Shown: positions 35,327 to 47,146 of the stretch, piece after piece
How the letters are laid out: each line of letters begins with the position of its first letter
Numbering within the stretch: the first letter of the stretch is position 1
Source of the DNA: Hirsutella rhossiliensis
Taxonomy: Eukaryota; Ascomycota; Sordariomycetes; Hypocreales; Ophiocordycipitaceae
NCBI RefSeq assembly: GCF_020360975.1
Contig: NW_025408671.1
Span: 744,001 to 808,000, forward strand
Direction: 5' to 3'
DNA: 64,000 bases
The notes under the pieces: model-generated
What the model was told of the DNA's origin: nothing
The model's input: the letters and a program-made list of their open reading frames with translations, nothing else
Databases searched by the model: none
Translations under genes and position numbers: made by a program

Positions 35327-35599
35327 ATGACCCACACATAAACACACTCATAGCCAATACAAGTCTTCTGCAGCCCAAACAAGCGTTATCAAGCTACCTG
35401 CAATAAAACGATGGCATCATATATTATCACCCAAGGCTCGATTAGGTGCGGTCACCTTAATGACGTTGAACAGAAGAAGTGCCGCCATAACCAGCCTGCC
35501 GACTTAGAGTCTAACCTTTTCAGATCATCACCGAAACGTGCAGGACGTGCGTGCAGGACAACAGACTCCGCGATAATTTCCACGACCTCAAAGATAAAT

Positions 35600-35925
35600 C
35601 ATCTTTACTCTATTATTGGTACTGCCGAAGGCTTAGCGAAGATAGAAACTTTTAGGGGCCTTTTAGGCTAGGTGCGGGAGTAGGTATTCCTGCTCCTAAG
35701 AGCATTAGCGCCGAAATAGAAAGAAGTATGCGCGGAATTTAGCAGGAAGACTTTAGAAGATTTATTAAATTAGCAAGTTACGGTGCGAGCGCGGTTTTCA
35801 TTAAAGGTTAAGGATGGTGTTCTATTTATAAGTTAGACAGCGATAAGGGCAAAGCACTTTTAGCAAGGGCGATAGAGATAATTCTTAAGGAGATGAATAA
35901 GCCGGAGGAATCGCTAAGTAACTAG
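35600..35925 (+). pseudogene. Lightly RIPed unknown gene, 3' exon
   Basis: Read with TAG/TAA as former glutamine codons, one frame from about 35600 to the stop at 35923 gives roughly 105 residues including GAGVGIPAPKSISAEIERS, RRFIKLASYGASAVFIKG and a helical end (ALLARAIEIILKEMNKPEE). Stops fit CpA-to-TpA changes. The 5' end is unresolved; an open frame at 35411-35671 in another frame may belong to an upstream exon (CGHLNDVEQKKC). No family recognised. Confidence 0.4.
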
Positions 35926-36735
35926 TTATATTTTTCTTCGCGGTGATCTATCCTATGTTCCTCCCCTTCCCGTCTAAAAACCCTGCCTTTTCTTAACGTT
36001 CATGACTAATAGCCCCGACGAGGCCGGGATCAGGGACCACCGGGTGAGAGCTAGGTTCTTAGCAGTACGAGCCGTTACGAAGCCTAACTTGCGGAATCGT
36101 TATAGCTAAGAGTCACGCGTTCTATAGCCGCGCTGTTGTCTCATAAACCCCGATATAGAATGGCGCAACGATACCTTTTGCTCGTGTTTTTGACCTTCTT
36201 TGTTTGGTCTATCTCTACTCGAGAGCCTATGGTGTCGTCACGGCTATATTTCTTTTTGACTGCGGACCCGGGCAAGGTGCCCTCTGCGCAGGCCCATAGC
36301 GTCCCGACTTCCCTGGTTAAGGGGGACTTAGACGCATGCAAGCCAAAGTGCATAAACCAGGTTATATGCACTGCTGGTGATGCCGATCTACTGGATGGCC
36401 TCGTAACCGGGGGCCAAACGCAATAGCTAGTTAAAGACGTGCCGTTCCGCTAACCCTGGTCTAATCACACCGTTTTAATATAGGACGAAGCTCACCCGCC
36501 TTATATATATAAATCACCGTATTAACTATAGTCTATAGCCTAGTTTTAAGACAATAATAGTGTAACCTTACTATATATAAAGCACCTATTAGCACCTTAC
36601 TCTAGGTATGTCTTCCCGTTTGTTAGTCGACCGGACAATATACTGCGGCTCTCTTTACCTAAGCGTTACTTGCTATATACTAATATTCGCTGTTATGACT
36701 TTAACGTCTATATAATGCACGTTTCGTTCTAGCTA
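35926..36735. other. Lightly RIPed region with a possible signal-peptide ORF
   Basis: An open frame at 36160-36426 begins MAQRYLLLVFLTFFVWSIS, a signal-peptide-like start, and ends at a TAG. It could be an upstream exon of the membrane protein at 36736-37751 or unrelated. No domain is seen and TpA density is intermediate. Confidence 0.3.
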
Positions 36736-37751
36736 AATCCGGTGCTTATATGCCTTCTTATTACTCTAAGCTCTTATTCTACTTTCTCTACTAGTCTAGG
36801 TTGCCGAATTTCGATATATAAGACGAGATTACAACTAAGGAGGTTAGCGAGGCTAGTATCGTGTTTGCCGTGACCACGGTCTTCCTAGCGCCCTACTTAT
36901 ACTAGATAATTAGAGTTAAGCCGCGAGAAGCTTCGCGTAGGCGAACTTAGGCACTGATTTCTACTACTTATTTCCTCTTAGGTGCCGGAGTAATATTCGC
37001 CGCTTTGTTTAGCAGTGCGAGAGATATACTCCTACTAAGCGCGTTTGCCTACCCCTTTTTTATAGCCTAGAAAGGGGTCACTATATTATACGTCGATATT
37101 ATTAAGGTACTTCCCTTTTAGGCCGTCTAATTACCTCCTCTAGGTACTTATAGAATATAGCTTATTTAAGTCGTCGACCCCTTGATTTATGCCTATTTTT
37201 GCGGCGCCGTTAAGCCTGACCCCTCTATTAAGGCGAGAATCATTATATTCGGACTAGTACTAGTCTTTTACCTTCCCTTTATTAGGGCAACCGTCTAGCA
37301 ATTTAGGCGATCTAGTGTTAAATACTGGTAGGCTGCTCTAATAGTGTCTCACTTAACCACCGGTATTATAGCTCTAGCGATATAGAGGAAGATATAGTGT
37401 TTCCGTCGTTATAGCCAGCGCTTTAACTAGCCTTAGCTAGAGCGGCCGACGTTAAACTAGGGGATGCCGTGGCTTAGAGCAGTGAGTAGCTTAGTGTTCC
37501 TAGTATTATCGGTGCTCCTAGTGTTTTCTATAACTAGTTAGGTTAGACACTAGTTTAGAGGTTAGTATAGACTTTGTCTAGTGATTTTATCTATGCCAGC
37601 AGTACCTCTAGATAGTATAATAAGAGATCACTAGAGGAGACTAGTAGATAAGAAGGTAGATATATAACTGTCTATAATAGTAGAATCCGGTACTAAACGG
37701 TCGACGGAGCACCTGGTATCTCCTAAGGGCACTCGATTAGAGCGACGGTAA
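36736..37751 (+). pseudogene. RIPed multi-pass membrane protein, unknown family
   Basis: A single frame of about 338 codons, broken only by TAG/TAA, codes for a protein with at least five or six membrane helices: SIVFAVTTVFLAPYLY (about 36860), LISTTYFLLGAGVIFAALF (about 36960), LLLSAFAYPFFIA (about 37035), IIFGLVLVFYLPFI (about 37250), LIVSHLTTGIIALAI (about 37340) and LVFLVLSVLLVFSI (about 37495). The C-terminal tail is soluble and charged. The absence of frameshifts argues for recent RIP inactivation. The family is not recognised; the 5' end is probably upstream. Confidence 0.6.
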
Positions 37752-38025
37752 TTCACATTACTGCCATCCTCTACCTAAGGCTACTACTCCTAATTCGAGC
37801 AGCCTAAGTTTAGGCAACGCGTAGATGCCGCGTTTAGATTAACGTGAACACTTTAACTATCCTTCCATGTTTAAGAGTGCGACGCAAAGGTGCCTTCCGA
37901 AGTATTAAAGAAAGCCTTGCTCTCCGTATATATTATCTCGTATATATAACCTTAGCTTAGCGACACTCTCCTTGACCGACGTTCCCACCTTAGTTTACAC
38001 CAATTTCCACTAGTCGTCTGAAAAC

Positions 38026-38510
38026 ATGTCCTAAAGAAGGACTTCCTCGGACTCGAAGAAGGGTTTGCTTAAGACGCCCGGCTCGCCAGGCTCCGACCTT
38101 TACGTTATAGAAGATGTTTAGGCGTCTAGATGTGCCCTGCCTATATGCACGAATAAAGCATTAAGTCTATCTGAAAATGGGGACGAGTGGACTACCGACG
38201 ACGATAGTTCTGATGATAGTGGCGAGCCGATTATGGACTCGCAGCTGTTCTAGCGTACTGCACCCCGTCTTAGGATAAGGCAGCGATAATTACTTATTAT
38301 ACTTAGGCTAGAGAGTGAAAGAAAGCAATAGGCAACCTCTGACAAGCGCAGCAGCGAGGCGCCCCGATCTAATATATAAGATACTCTAGCTATATACGAC
38401 CGTGGGAAAGCCGCAGCACCTCTATCGCCACGAACGACTCGTTATAATATGCTCGCGAATAAGTTGCCTAACTCTCTTCGATTTAGTCTCGTATGGGAAA
38501 GGCAGTAAGT
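38026..38510 (+). pseudogene. RIPed Ser/Asp-rich protein, paralogue of 49283-49560
   Basis: ATG at 38026 is followed by a frame with TAG/TAA codons at former glutamines. It reads SSDSKKGLLKTPGSPGSDL, then VxASRCALPICTNKA, an acidic tract TTDDDSSDDSGEP and QLFxRTAPRLRIRQR. The same order occurs at 49283-49560 (VSRCAL ... DDYSSDSSGEPSMK ... LLQRTTP ... RQRQS). The two copies diverge at many sites, so they are paralogues of an unrecognised family, perhaps part of a mobile element. A short open frame at 38493-38681 overlaps the 3' part in another frame. Confidence 0.5.
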
Positions 38511-38689
38511 AAAATTCGCAACCGACACTATATTCGATCGTCAGCACGTATTGCAAGATACGCCGAACTTAAGGCAATTTCCGAGGGTCCTTATATGAAG
38601 GCAAGCGAAGGCAACGCTGGTTCGTGGAACAGATATCTATTGGAGGAGGCAGCTAGGGGCAATTACCATTTCAGGGGCTAGTAAAGACA

Positions 38690-39011
38690 CTTAATCTAAA
38701 ATTAGTATATTTGTTTGTTCTAGAAGGCTCGCAAGGCCCCTTGCTTGCTCCTTTGTGACCTATAGGCTCGTTGCCTTCTGTGCCCCGGTTTAGGAGTTAG
38801 CCATCTTCGCTAAGGCGCTTGAAATTCCGCCCCGATCCTCCTAGAGACTCCGTTATGGACCTTCTGCTTGCGTTGCCTGGTATGTTGTGAAGACCCTCGA
38901 GGGGAATACTGACAAAATCTTATGGTGATATTAACTGGCTTTCGATAAGGGAGAGTGAAATCCAGTGCAACTTCTTCGTCTTGTCCGCCATCGATGGAGC
39001 CGTGGGCCTCT
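38690..39011. other. Intergenic, nothing recognised
   Basis: No gene or repeat is supported here. Confidence 0.3.
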
Positions 39012-39997
39012 CTACTCGATAGCAGGCACTGAATAAAGTGACCTAGAATGTAAGTCTAGGAGAATAGTTATCCTTCCTATCGCTACGAGAAAAGAATGAT
39101 GAGCCTCTCGAAGATCGCTTGGTGCGAGTGTCGGCTGCGTGTCGGTTATAGGTGACTTTAAAATCTCATCTTGCGCACGTTTGTCGCCACGGCTCGCGCC
39201 TTTATATTGGGTCACGGTGTCTAGAGCCTCTGGTGTTGGCGATTCAGGACATAGAAGCCTGCCGAGAGCACGCAGTTGGCTAGTTTGTCCACGTGCAATC
39301 GACTCCGTATCCGTATACTCCCAGAACGTCGAGAGGGAGTCAGTCGACATGGCAGGCAGGGGGTTCTTTGTGGGATTCTGCCGTTTATTGGCCTTCTAAG
39401 AGTGCAAGAATACGAGAATGATAGGGGACCGAGGAAACGGGTGGACCGGTGCTTAAGTTTCTCTATCCTCCACGCGACTGCAAACGAGCTATCCCAGATA
39501 AGCTTTTCCGTGACTCCTAATGTGGGCTCTAGCAAATCATCCCGTACGTTCTCTGCAGTGCAAGTTTGGCCGCCCCAGGGCATCTTTCGGCCAGCTGTCT
39601 TTTGCCCCTTATTCCTCTTTCGGGACAGTAGTCCGCTGTTGCTTGACTGATGCTTGTAAGCCACCTCCTGGAATAAATGTCTAATAGTCAGCCCCAGCTT
39701 AACCAGGACACCTCTAGCTTCTGCATCTACGCGCCGATCACATCCGAGGTTTCTTCAAATCCATCAGCACCCAACCTCCGAATAGGTACTAGGGCGAAGA
39801 GTGACTAGGCGGACCGCCTCGTCCGCATAACACGGACCAGCCCGCAGCTCTTCTACAGCGGGGTTCAGGGGGTGAGCGTGACGCAGGATTCTGCCTGTTG
39901 ATTTCTCTTCTCTCCGACTTGGCCCCAAGTGCCAACATATATGAATATGCATGGGAAGGTCGGGAGGTGGCGAAGCTTTCAGCGTACGAAGCTTCAT
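39012..39997 (-). pseudogene. Possible degraded minus-strand gene (weak)
   Basis: Three open pieces follow each other on the minus strand in different frames: 39997-39764, 39664-39221 and 39350-39012 (the last begins MSTDSLSTFWEYTDTESIAR). Their composition is protein-like and RIP is low, but joins would need introns or frameshifts and no domain is recognised. Overlapping plus-strand frames look like antisense shadows. Confidence 0.25.
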
Positions 39998-39999
39998 GG

Positions 40000-40738
40000 C
40001 AAGGAATAATTGCCCTCCTCGGCATCAGCCTTGGAAGAAGAAGGTAACCTCTGTAAGACCTGCGTGGGAGTGAGCGGCTCCCAGGACCTGGTCCAACTGG
40101 CCAACCGACCAACCGACTTGCCACTCCCCTTGTTGGGGAACCTTGGTGAGGTGGCCTGAGGTCTATTCGCTTTGCTGGCTTGGACCCGTTACATGGGCTT
40201 TTGGCGATGCTTGCGCCCGTAGCAAGGATACAAGGAGAGCCTACTGGTTCGCCCCATAGGGTGGGAAATGCGAGATATCGCGATACTTCCAACCTCCTTT
40301 CAAGTAACTCGATTCATAATCTCCTTGAATGCAGAAGGCTTGGATTCTCTACGGTCAAACACATTTTGGAGTTCGGCCGCATCAGCTATCGTGGCAACCG
40401 CCTGAGCTTCCGAGGTCTGTCACTGCATTTACTAGCCTTCGCAGCGCTACTCCTTGGTCATGAGCGTTGTAATTTAGATTCGAAGTTACCTTTTAACATT
40501 CAACAAGTTGTGGATCCAGCAAGGCCGTCATCTGCGCCAAAATCGCCCTTCCCCGTATATACTAGATCTCGATGCTCCCCTCAATGCAACCCTCAGGGGT
40601 TAGATACGACAGTATATTTTCTCTTCCTGCTCCCCTTGTTATTATGGAGGGTCTATCGCCACTAAGTGAGGGAGAAGGTTAGACGGACTCCCTTAGCTAC
40701 CTGGTGAACGCAGTTTAAAGTACAGAAACTCGTGATTG
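40000..40738. other. Unassigned sequence with overlapping open frames
   Basis: Open frames exist on both strands (for example 40180-40665 plus) but none has a domain, and I do not call a gene. Confidence 0.3.
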
Positions 40739-41470
40739 AGGCCGGCCAGCAGGCGGAACGCGCGATGGCAGAGGTAGCACTCGTAAGCAGCGCCGTTCCA
40801 CCCGATTGGAGGCCTCATATTCGGCGGAGCCGGTCCAGCCGATGAGGTTTTTGGAGATGAGTCCGCATGGATCCTTACCCCGGACGAAGCGATATATAGC
40901 GTCGCGGTTGAGGTCCCACGCGTCGGAGCAGGCCCTGGCCTCGAGGTGATGGGTCAGTTCGGCAGCGGTGGCGAAGTCGTTTTTGCAGAAGAGGCACTTT
41001 ATCTGCTGGTCCCTCCCTATCGGCGCGCGACTAGAGGTGCTATCACCTCCGCAGTTAGCTTCCGCCTCGGCCGGAGAGTGGCGCCGGCTTGCGTACTATG
41101 GTTAGGTTGTTGAAGTTTTGAAAGGTTCGGTTGCACTCAGCGCAGTAGTTGTGGTCCTGGTGCTCGTGCTCGGTGCGTCGCTCCTCGGTCTGCCACGTGT
41201 CGTAGCAGCACGCACACTCGTACCGCTCGACGGTCTGCCAGTGACCCGTATCTCTCATGTGCTGGTTGCAAGCCTGCTGACTGCCGAACCACCGCGGGCA
41301 CACGTCGCACTCGAACGACGGTCGTGAGTGTCGGGTCGAGTTGCAGTGGTTGTCACGGGTCCTCCAGCCCGCCGGGAACGGTCATACAAAACGCAATCCC
41401 GGTGGTTGCGGAGAAGCTGCATACAGTACTGACTCAACAAGTCGCAGCCGAGCAGTTAGCCGAGCGAAGA
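40739..41470 (-). pseudogene. C2H2 zinc-finger protein, frameshifted and truncated
   Basis: The minus strand encodes several zinc fingers: ECDVCPRWFGSQQACNQHM (about 41310), YECACCYDTWQTEERRTEH, YCAECNRTFQNFNNL, then IKCLFCKNDFATAAELTHH near 40990 with a downstream NRDAIYRFVRGKDPCG tract. A last finger starts YECYLCHRAFRLLAGLN near 40780 but ends abruptly at about 40740. Frame shifts occur near 41310, 41100 and 40800. The layout matches a common fungal C2H2 family in which fingers surround a linker. The missing last histidines suggest truncation by rearrangement. Confidence 0.7.
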
Positions 41471-42860
41471 CATCTGGACCTTTTGGGGGCTTCTTATTAA
41501 CTATGCACAAAGTTGGATGAGTTTGCCCAGGCGACCTACACCGTCACTTTCAGCCCTGGTCAAGGTGCTGCAGGTCAACATGCGGAGGTCGCGGGAGCTC
41601 AACAGAGACGCCGCAGTCCACGAGAGACGGCTCTAAGGCCCGTGATACGCCCTTGGCAAGTGGTCGGTCCGACACACGCTCCGCTCCCTCCAGAGCAGCA
41701 GCAGGGAATGGTGCAAGCGGACCAGGGGCAAGCCCAGGGGAGATCGCATGGCGAGCCGCCTTGGCCGCGCCAACCTCCGAGCTTCAAGCTCCCCCGTTCT
41801 GTCAAATCTGTACAGGAGCTGCTGCGTCTTTAGCCGCAGGACTAGGACGAAATGCTTTCTGTGGACTCTCTTGAGTGTGACTAGGGTGCTCGCTAGCAGC
41901 CGTCTGCAGAGAAGAATTACTTCTCCACGCGCAAGATCATCGTCGATGAGGTTCGGAGGCGGGTCCAGTCGGACGGCTTAACTGAAGATATCGTGGCGAG
42001 GCAGATGGACGAAGAACGTGTACCCAGCTCTTTGGATAAGTTGTTCGAGGCCATCCGGAAGGGCGGGCAAGGCGAAAAGACGCAGACGTGCGTCAAGGCA
42101 AGCCAACGTCGGTGGTAGCGAAAAATCGATGTGAGTAATCTCCAACACCCCGTCTGATGGAATGACGAGGGCCTTGGCGGCGAAGGTGCCCCAGGCCGTC
42201 AGGGGCTGCGTCGCTACAGTTAGCGGTAGCGGCCTGTAGACAGGGTATGAATCTCGCTAAACATCGCTGTAACTCCAGTGCGTTCCCTTTCGCCGCGCAG
42301 ACGCCTGACAGGCCATCGTCTCCCGCTGAGCCCAGCTAGCTACGGCAGCGACTGCATGCATTAGCACATGGACGAGAGAGTCCCCCATCCTCTTGACTTG
42401 CAGACGGGCTCTTGCAGCCCGTCGTGAAGATCCGGGGTTGTGTGTCATGGCCTGATTGGTCCGACTTTATGCTGTTGGTTCAGGGCCAGGTCCCATGATC
42501 CCGATAGCGGCATGGTGGTTGGATGATGATGCTGGATCAGCAAACCAAGAGAGATGGAGGATGGAGCCGGATATTTGCAGTCATCCGGACAGTTAACACC
42601 ACGGCCATCACGCCAGGCGGCGGCGGGAGAACAAGGTCGGCCGAGGCGAGACGAGGCAGCGGCAAGATCTACGCAGCCCGTGGAACAGAGAAAGAGGAAC
42701 CGCCTGCCCCACCGAGACCAGCCCCAGACGAAACGTACTCGAGGCGGCCATCGGAGGCAGAGGAGAACTGAGCCACAGGCGGAGGATTTGGCCAGCGTCT
42801 TACGTCACCTTGAAGAGGAATTCGCCGCGAAGGAAAGGCTGTCCAACGAGCAAACCTGGT
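41471..42860. other. Unassigned, GC-rich; possible fragment at 41905-42118
   Basis: Around 41915-42115 a plus-strand frame reads FSTRKIIVDEVRRRVQSD and MDEERVPSSLDKLFEAIRKG, which looks protein-coding and helical, but no family is recognised and it ends in TAG at 42118. Other open frames here are weak. The Helitron begins downstream. Confidence 0.3.
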
Positions 42861-42879
42861 GCATACCAGTGCCGCATGA

Positions 42880-44571
42880 GAGAGGAAGATGTCGACGGTG
42901 CGAGGTTTCTATCAGGCGTTACAAGGTACAACGTCTCAGGCGGCCAGAAGCAGACGCTAAGATATCCCAAGCACGTCAAGGACCACATCACAGTGTTCCC
43001 AAACAACGTGCAGAAGCTGGGACGAACGTGCTGCCGCACCCTCTCTTCAGGTAATGGACGAGATTCACGTCTTGTGGCAGGGGGCGCTAAGGCCGACACC
43101 GAGCGACTTGTCGAGTCTCCTATCGGTGAGGCGGCGAGTCGTCGAGAGGGCCCTTGACCGGTTGAAGAGGAACAACCCCCACTACGCCGAGATCAAGTTC
43201 GACGCGGCAGAGATGGAGAGCTGGGGAGACTCGGCGTGAAAGAGCTTCTCCGGAGCCTTTCGCTGTATGGTTATCGTCAGCCCACATCCAGAGAGCTCCG
43301 TCTCAGTATGCGGCACAAGATCCTGGCGCTCATCGTCCGCTACGGCGTGCCTGCGATCTGGTTCACGATCAACCCAAACGACATTACGAACCCGGTGAAG
43401 CTCCGACTGGCAGCGTACCGCACGCGCGACCCTGGGGCGGCCGATGAGTTCCTGCGAAGCCTCGATATGTCGTTCAAACGGGTGCGGCTATCTGTCTCCG
43501 ACCCGATGAGCTCAGCCATATTCTTCCACCGGGAGACGACGCTGTTCTTCGAGCATTACGTAAATGCAGGGCGGGGAGTCGGTGTTCGGGCGCATCAGCC
43601 ACTACTACGGTGCCGTGGAGACCAACGAACGAGGCTCTCCCTTCACGTCCACGGGCTGCTCTGGTTACATGGAAACGCGCACCTGAGCTCCATGCTTTCC
43701 GACGCCCACGGGGAGGAACAAGCCGCGTACCGTAAGCGAATCATCCGCTATGTCGATAGCGTCTTCTGCGAGGTAACGGCAGGGGCGTTGCTGTCATGGG
43801 CCGAGAAGACGCAGGCTGACGCGGAAAGCAGGACTTGGACCAGGAAGGCCTCTGCGCCGTGCAGGCGGAGCGTTCGGTGACGTCTGACGTCTCATCCCTG
43901 GTGGACAGTGCCGAACAGTTCTCGGCCGCATTCAAGAAGCCAACTTCTGAGCCGGCGCGACGCAGATCCACACCCATAACCCGACATGCGTCGAGTACTC
44001 CCTGGGCAACAAGGGGCGAAAGGGAGACCTCTGTCGCTTCAAGGCGCCTTGGAAGCTGGTCGAGAAAACAACGTTCTCACAGGACGGCGTGCTGCGGATC
44101 CGTAGGTCGCATCCCATGGTGAATCAGTGGAACGAGGCGATTGCCGTGGGGCTCCGCCACAACTATGACATCTCCTTCATAGCGACGCAGCGGAAGACCA
44201 TGGCTCTCGTATATTACGTGACGAATTACGCGACCAAGGTAGAGGACCCGACATGGAAGCGCGTCGCTGCGGCCGCGGAATTGCTGCCCATCGTCTCGGC
44301 AGGTGGCCAGCCGGCCGCTGGGGAGGATGCCGGAAATGGCGTCGTCGGCGACGACGGAACCGAAAAGAAGACGCGGCAGTTTCTTATGAGAGCGGTGAAC
44401 CGGGTGTTCACGGAGCGGGCTCTGTCGCAAGTCGAGGTCGTCGCCCATCTCTTGGTATACCCAAGCGAGTTCACGAGCGGCAGCATCTGGGCGTACCTGA
44501 ACGTTGTCGGTGCTCTACTGGCACGTCTCCAGACGGTGGCGATACCTTCGGCAGAAGAGCGCCACCAATAG
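42880..44571 (+). pseudogene. Helitron Rep/helicase polyprotein, N-terminal half, frameshifted
   Basis: Plus-strand pieces in several frames spell the N-terminal part of a fungal Helitron protein. First is a DUF6570-like region (RYPKHVKDHITVFPNNVQ near 42960, then MDEIHVLWQGALRPTPSDLS at 43054). The Helitron-like N domain follows (VPAIWFTINPNDITNP near 43350), then the HUH nickase motif LHVHGLLWLHGN near 43650, RYVDSVFCE and YYVTNYATKVEDPTWKR near 44210. The helicase half is absent; recognisable sequence stops at about 44571. Frameshifts lie near 43100, 43230, 43570, 43840 and 44080. The Rep part nicks and joins DNA during rolling-circle transposition; this copy is dead. Confidence 0.85.
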
Positions 44572-45728
44572 AGTGACGGCGAGCGGCCTCGAAGTGGAAG
44601 AAGTTCCGCCATGTCTGTGAACCGAAAACCGGTTTGGTAGCGCTTGGGTACGCTGTTGGTTCCCTGTTGCATTTTATGCAGGGTAATAAAGGCTGCAGGG
44701 AGGGATACGTTTTTACTCTAGTTGGTTCGGGGTTTTTGCACCTATGCACTTCAGCTCCACAGCCGTTAGCTCAACATATAGAATCTGAGGTCAGCCATAT
44801 CCCCCGACAGGCATGGGTGGGTGTGAGTCACTTTTTTGTTTTCGCCGCGGTGAGCTCGGATCGAGGGGTTGCTCTGAAAATTATAGGTGACCGACACAAC
44901 GTTACGGCGCTTGGCGAGTTGAGTGCGGCGTGTTGCTCGAGTTGGGCTCAATCAGGTGCGTCAGCCTCTTATTCCGGCGCTTGGAATAGAAACTCGCAGG
45001 GCGCCACCAAGCAATGATTGTAGTACTTAGCTATGTACGTGGCTGTGCGTGCAGATGCGAAGGCCCCCAGCGCTCAAGTCCTTTCCAGGGCAGATGTGGC
45101 AACCATCTCAAGAGAATGGCTTGCATTATCGGACGAACATGTAATGCAGGCTTGACACAGGCAGGACCAACAAATGACGCACACGGCCTTCGATCGTCAA
45201 TTCGCCAGCGGATGCACTTTTACCTGTGGTCTCAACGCTAGATTGCACGCGAAACTCGGCTTCAACATGACCTTTTGTACAGTATCGATTGTGCTGTCAC
45301 CAACACATACTTATCCTTGTGCGGTCCGTGGTGCCATTTTCCTGTGAGGCTGCCGTGCGCCTACATCGACAGCTTGGCGAGACTCGTTCGACAGAATCGA
45401 TCGAACGGGCGCCAGCGGTTAGATTCGACCGCGAATGAAATACGCTGCGTTCGATTCCATGCGAATCTACCTAGGCCCGCTCAATTCGCATCGAATTCAA
45501 CGCCACGAAATTCGATTCGACATTCGTAAAGACTAGGGGGGTCGAATGAATCTATCGAATTCGATTCCCGTTCGTAAGATGCCCATCCCTGGGTTGTAAA
45601 GGGTAGAGGGTCAAAGTCTTCGGCACTCTTCGCCAAATGTATCAACTTGTCATCCCCTAAGTCACTATCTGTCGTCATTGGTATGAGAGGTTCGATTGCA
45701 AGCCAATTTGTCTATTTCCAGTCTAAAT
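44572..45728. other. Intergenic with TCGA-rich stretch and hAT-like terminus
   Basis: No gene is supported. At 45360-45570 the motif ATTCGA recurs often in both orientations. The sequence ending at 45591 is, in reverse complement, CAGGGATGGGCATCTTACG, typical of a hAT transposon end, but I found no matching opposite end or 8-bp duplication. Confidence 0.35.
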
Positions 45729-45814
45729 TCAAGACGTATATATTTGGTCGTACAAACTGGTCGTCATTTTCGTTCCGGCCACTATCGCATCGATCCACTC
45801 GTTAATGTGCGGTG

Positions 45815-47146
45815 CTAAGAACTCGCTATCGCAACTATTCGCCGCCAAGTCGAAGTCTTTTGCAAACGGCTCGATTCAAAAACCCTGACCCACTGCGGTT
45901 GAAGAACTCGCATTCTTTCCACAAAATAGCAGCGCAAGAGCGTCAGCTCATGCTCCATCAAATGCTCCCAATACAAACTTCCAGGATCGTCATTGGCATC
46001 AAATCGGTATCTGCTCCGGTCGGGCACCATAGTCCGATTTGGACCGATCAAGAAAGAAGGATAGGAGCATGCTTTCCACAGTGGAACCGCTGACACGCAC
46101 TCCCAGTCCAAAACTCCAGTCAACGTACCGTTTTCGTCCACCAGAATATTATGCTGAGAAAGGTCGTCATGACAGAGCATTGAAGGCTCTCGGTGTGCGC
46201 TCTTTTCGGGAAAGACATCGCCGAGGATGCTTTGGAGCCTTTGGATGATTTCCAGTGTCCTCTGCGCATCTTCGAGGTCATCTGCGTCTTGACTATTGGC
46301 CAATGTCGATTTGCATTCATACTCGTTGAGAGACAAACGTGCTGCGATCCAGTCTTTGCTTGATCGAAATGGTCCTCGCGGAACGCTTTGTTGCAAGCGA
46401 CTCCTCCCCCAAAAAAACTGCATCGAGATAATCCTCCCCACTTCAGTAAACTTGGTCTTGCCATGAGACTTTTCTCTCGGATCTAGGAAGATATTGCCAA
46501 TGCCGCGCAGTTGATTCTTAAACAAAACGGACGCATACAATGCGAAATGATGAACTATTTTCTGTTTCGCCTCCATGTCGATTGATCTCCAGGCCTTAGA
46601 CAATGTTTTGCCTGGCATCTTCGTCATAAGAATCCACTCAAACCCAAGAGCATTATCTTGATTACTTTGATAAGCAAGGACCCTTGGTAGCGGAAGCGCG
46701 GTGTTGTCGTGAATCCATTCCATGGTGGCAACTTCACTGGCTGTCTTCCACTCAGGGTCAACCGGTAATGACACCCGCATAATGAGAGTTCCGCCATCTA
46801 TGCAGACTGTGTAGATTTTGTTGAACGCTCCTTGGGCCAAGAATTTTACTTGGAGACAGCGTGCCGTTGTGGTTGCCTCGATCACTCTCTTGATCGATTC
46901 GGGGTCGATTTCAGTGGTCCAGCGAGGCTCGAGTGAGAAAGTTGTCGGCACCCATTCGAACCCCTTTGACTGCTGCTTTGGTGATGCCATTGCTTTGAGA
47001 ACCTGTAGCAACCGAAAGGCGGGGTGAGGCGTCCATGTTTTAAACGTGTCGCCTCCGTCCATGTCGCCCGAAAGTTTTTCCGTCGCCGCTAGGGGCGAAC
47101 AGAGCAAGTCGCATCCATCTCCGCGCAGGGCCCACCCGGTCGGCAT
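45815..47146 (-). CDS. APH-family phosphotransferase (aminoglycoside phosphotransferase-like)
   Basis: A 443-codon uninterrupted frame. The N-lobe shows a nucleotide-binding strand LAQGAFNKIYTV and the Lys-equivalent strand LIMRVSLPVDPEW (about residues 100-130), then WILMTKMPGKTLSKAW as hinge. The C-lobe has the catalytic CHDDLSQHNILVDE and metal-binding VLDWECVS, diagnostic of the APH fold. Fungal members are abundant and mostly of unknown substrate; antibiotic resistance should not be assumed. Start at 47146; a second ATG 28 codons in is possible. Oddity: near 45870 the frame leaves the expected family C-terminus; a shift of one base gives DFDLAANSCDSEFLAPHIN and a stop at 45729-45731, so the annotated end may be a recent frameshift or a sequencing error. 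Confidence 0.8.
   Translation of the reverse strand: MPTGWALRGDGCDLLCSPLAATEKLSGDMDGGDTFKTWTPHPAFRLLQVLKAMASPKQQSKGFEWVPTTFSLEPRWTTEIDPESIKRVIEATTTARCLQVKFLAQGAFNKIYTVCIDGGTLIMRVSLPVDPEWKTASEVATMEWIHDNTALPLPRVLAYQSNQDNALGFEWILMTKMPGKTLSKAWRSIDMEAKQKIVHHFALYASVLFKNQLRGIGNIFLDPREKSHGKTKFTEVGRIISMQFFWGRSRLQQSVPRGPFRSSKDWIAARLSLNEYECKSTLANSQDADDLEDAQRTLEIIQRLQSILGDVFPEKSAHREPSMLCHDDLSQHNILVDENGTLTGVLDWECVSAVPLWKACSYPSFLIGPNRTMVPDRSRYRFDANDDPGSLYWEHLMEHELTLLRCYFVERMRVLQPQWVRVFESSRLQKTSTWRRIVAIASS

Noticed and set aside
39789..40292. 167-codon minus-strand frame
   Set aside because: Overlaps other open frames, biased composition, no domain.
42523..43054. Overlapping plus-strand frames upstream of the Helitron
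   Set aside because: Arg/Ala-rich out-of-frame translations of GC-rich sequence; the real Helitron motifs are in other frames.
45360..45591. Complete hAT element
   Set aside because: Only one hAT-like end (CAGGGATGGGCA in reverse) is visible; no partner end or 8-bp duplication was found.
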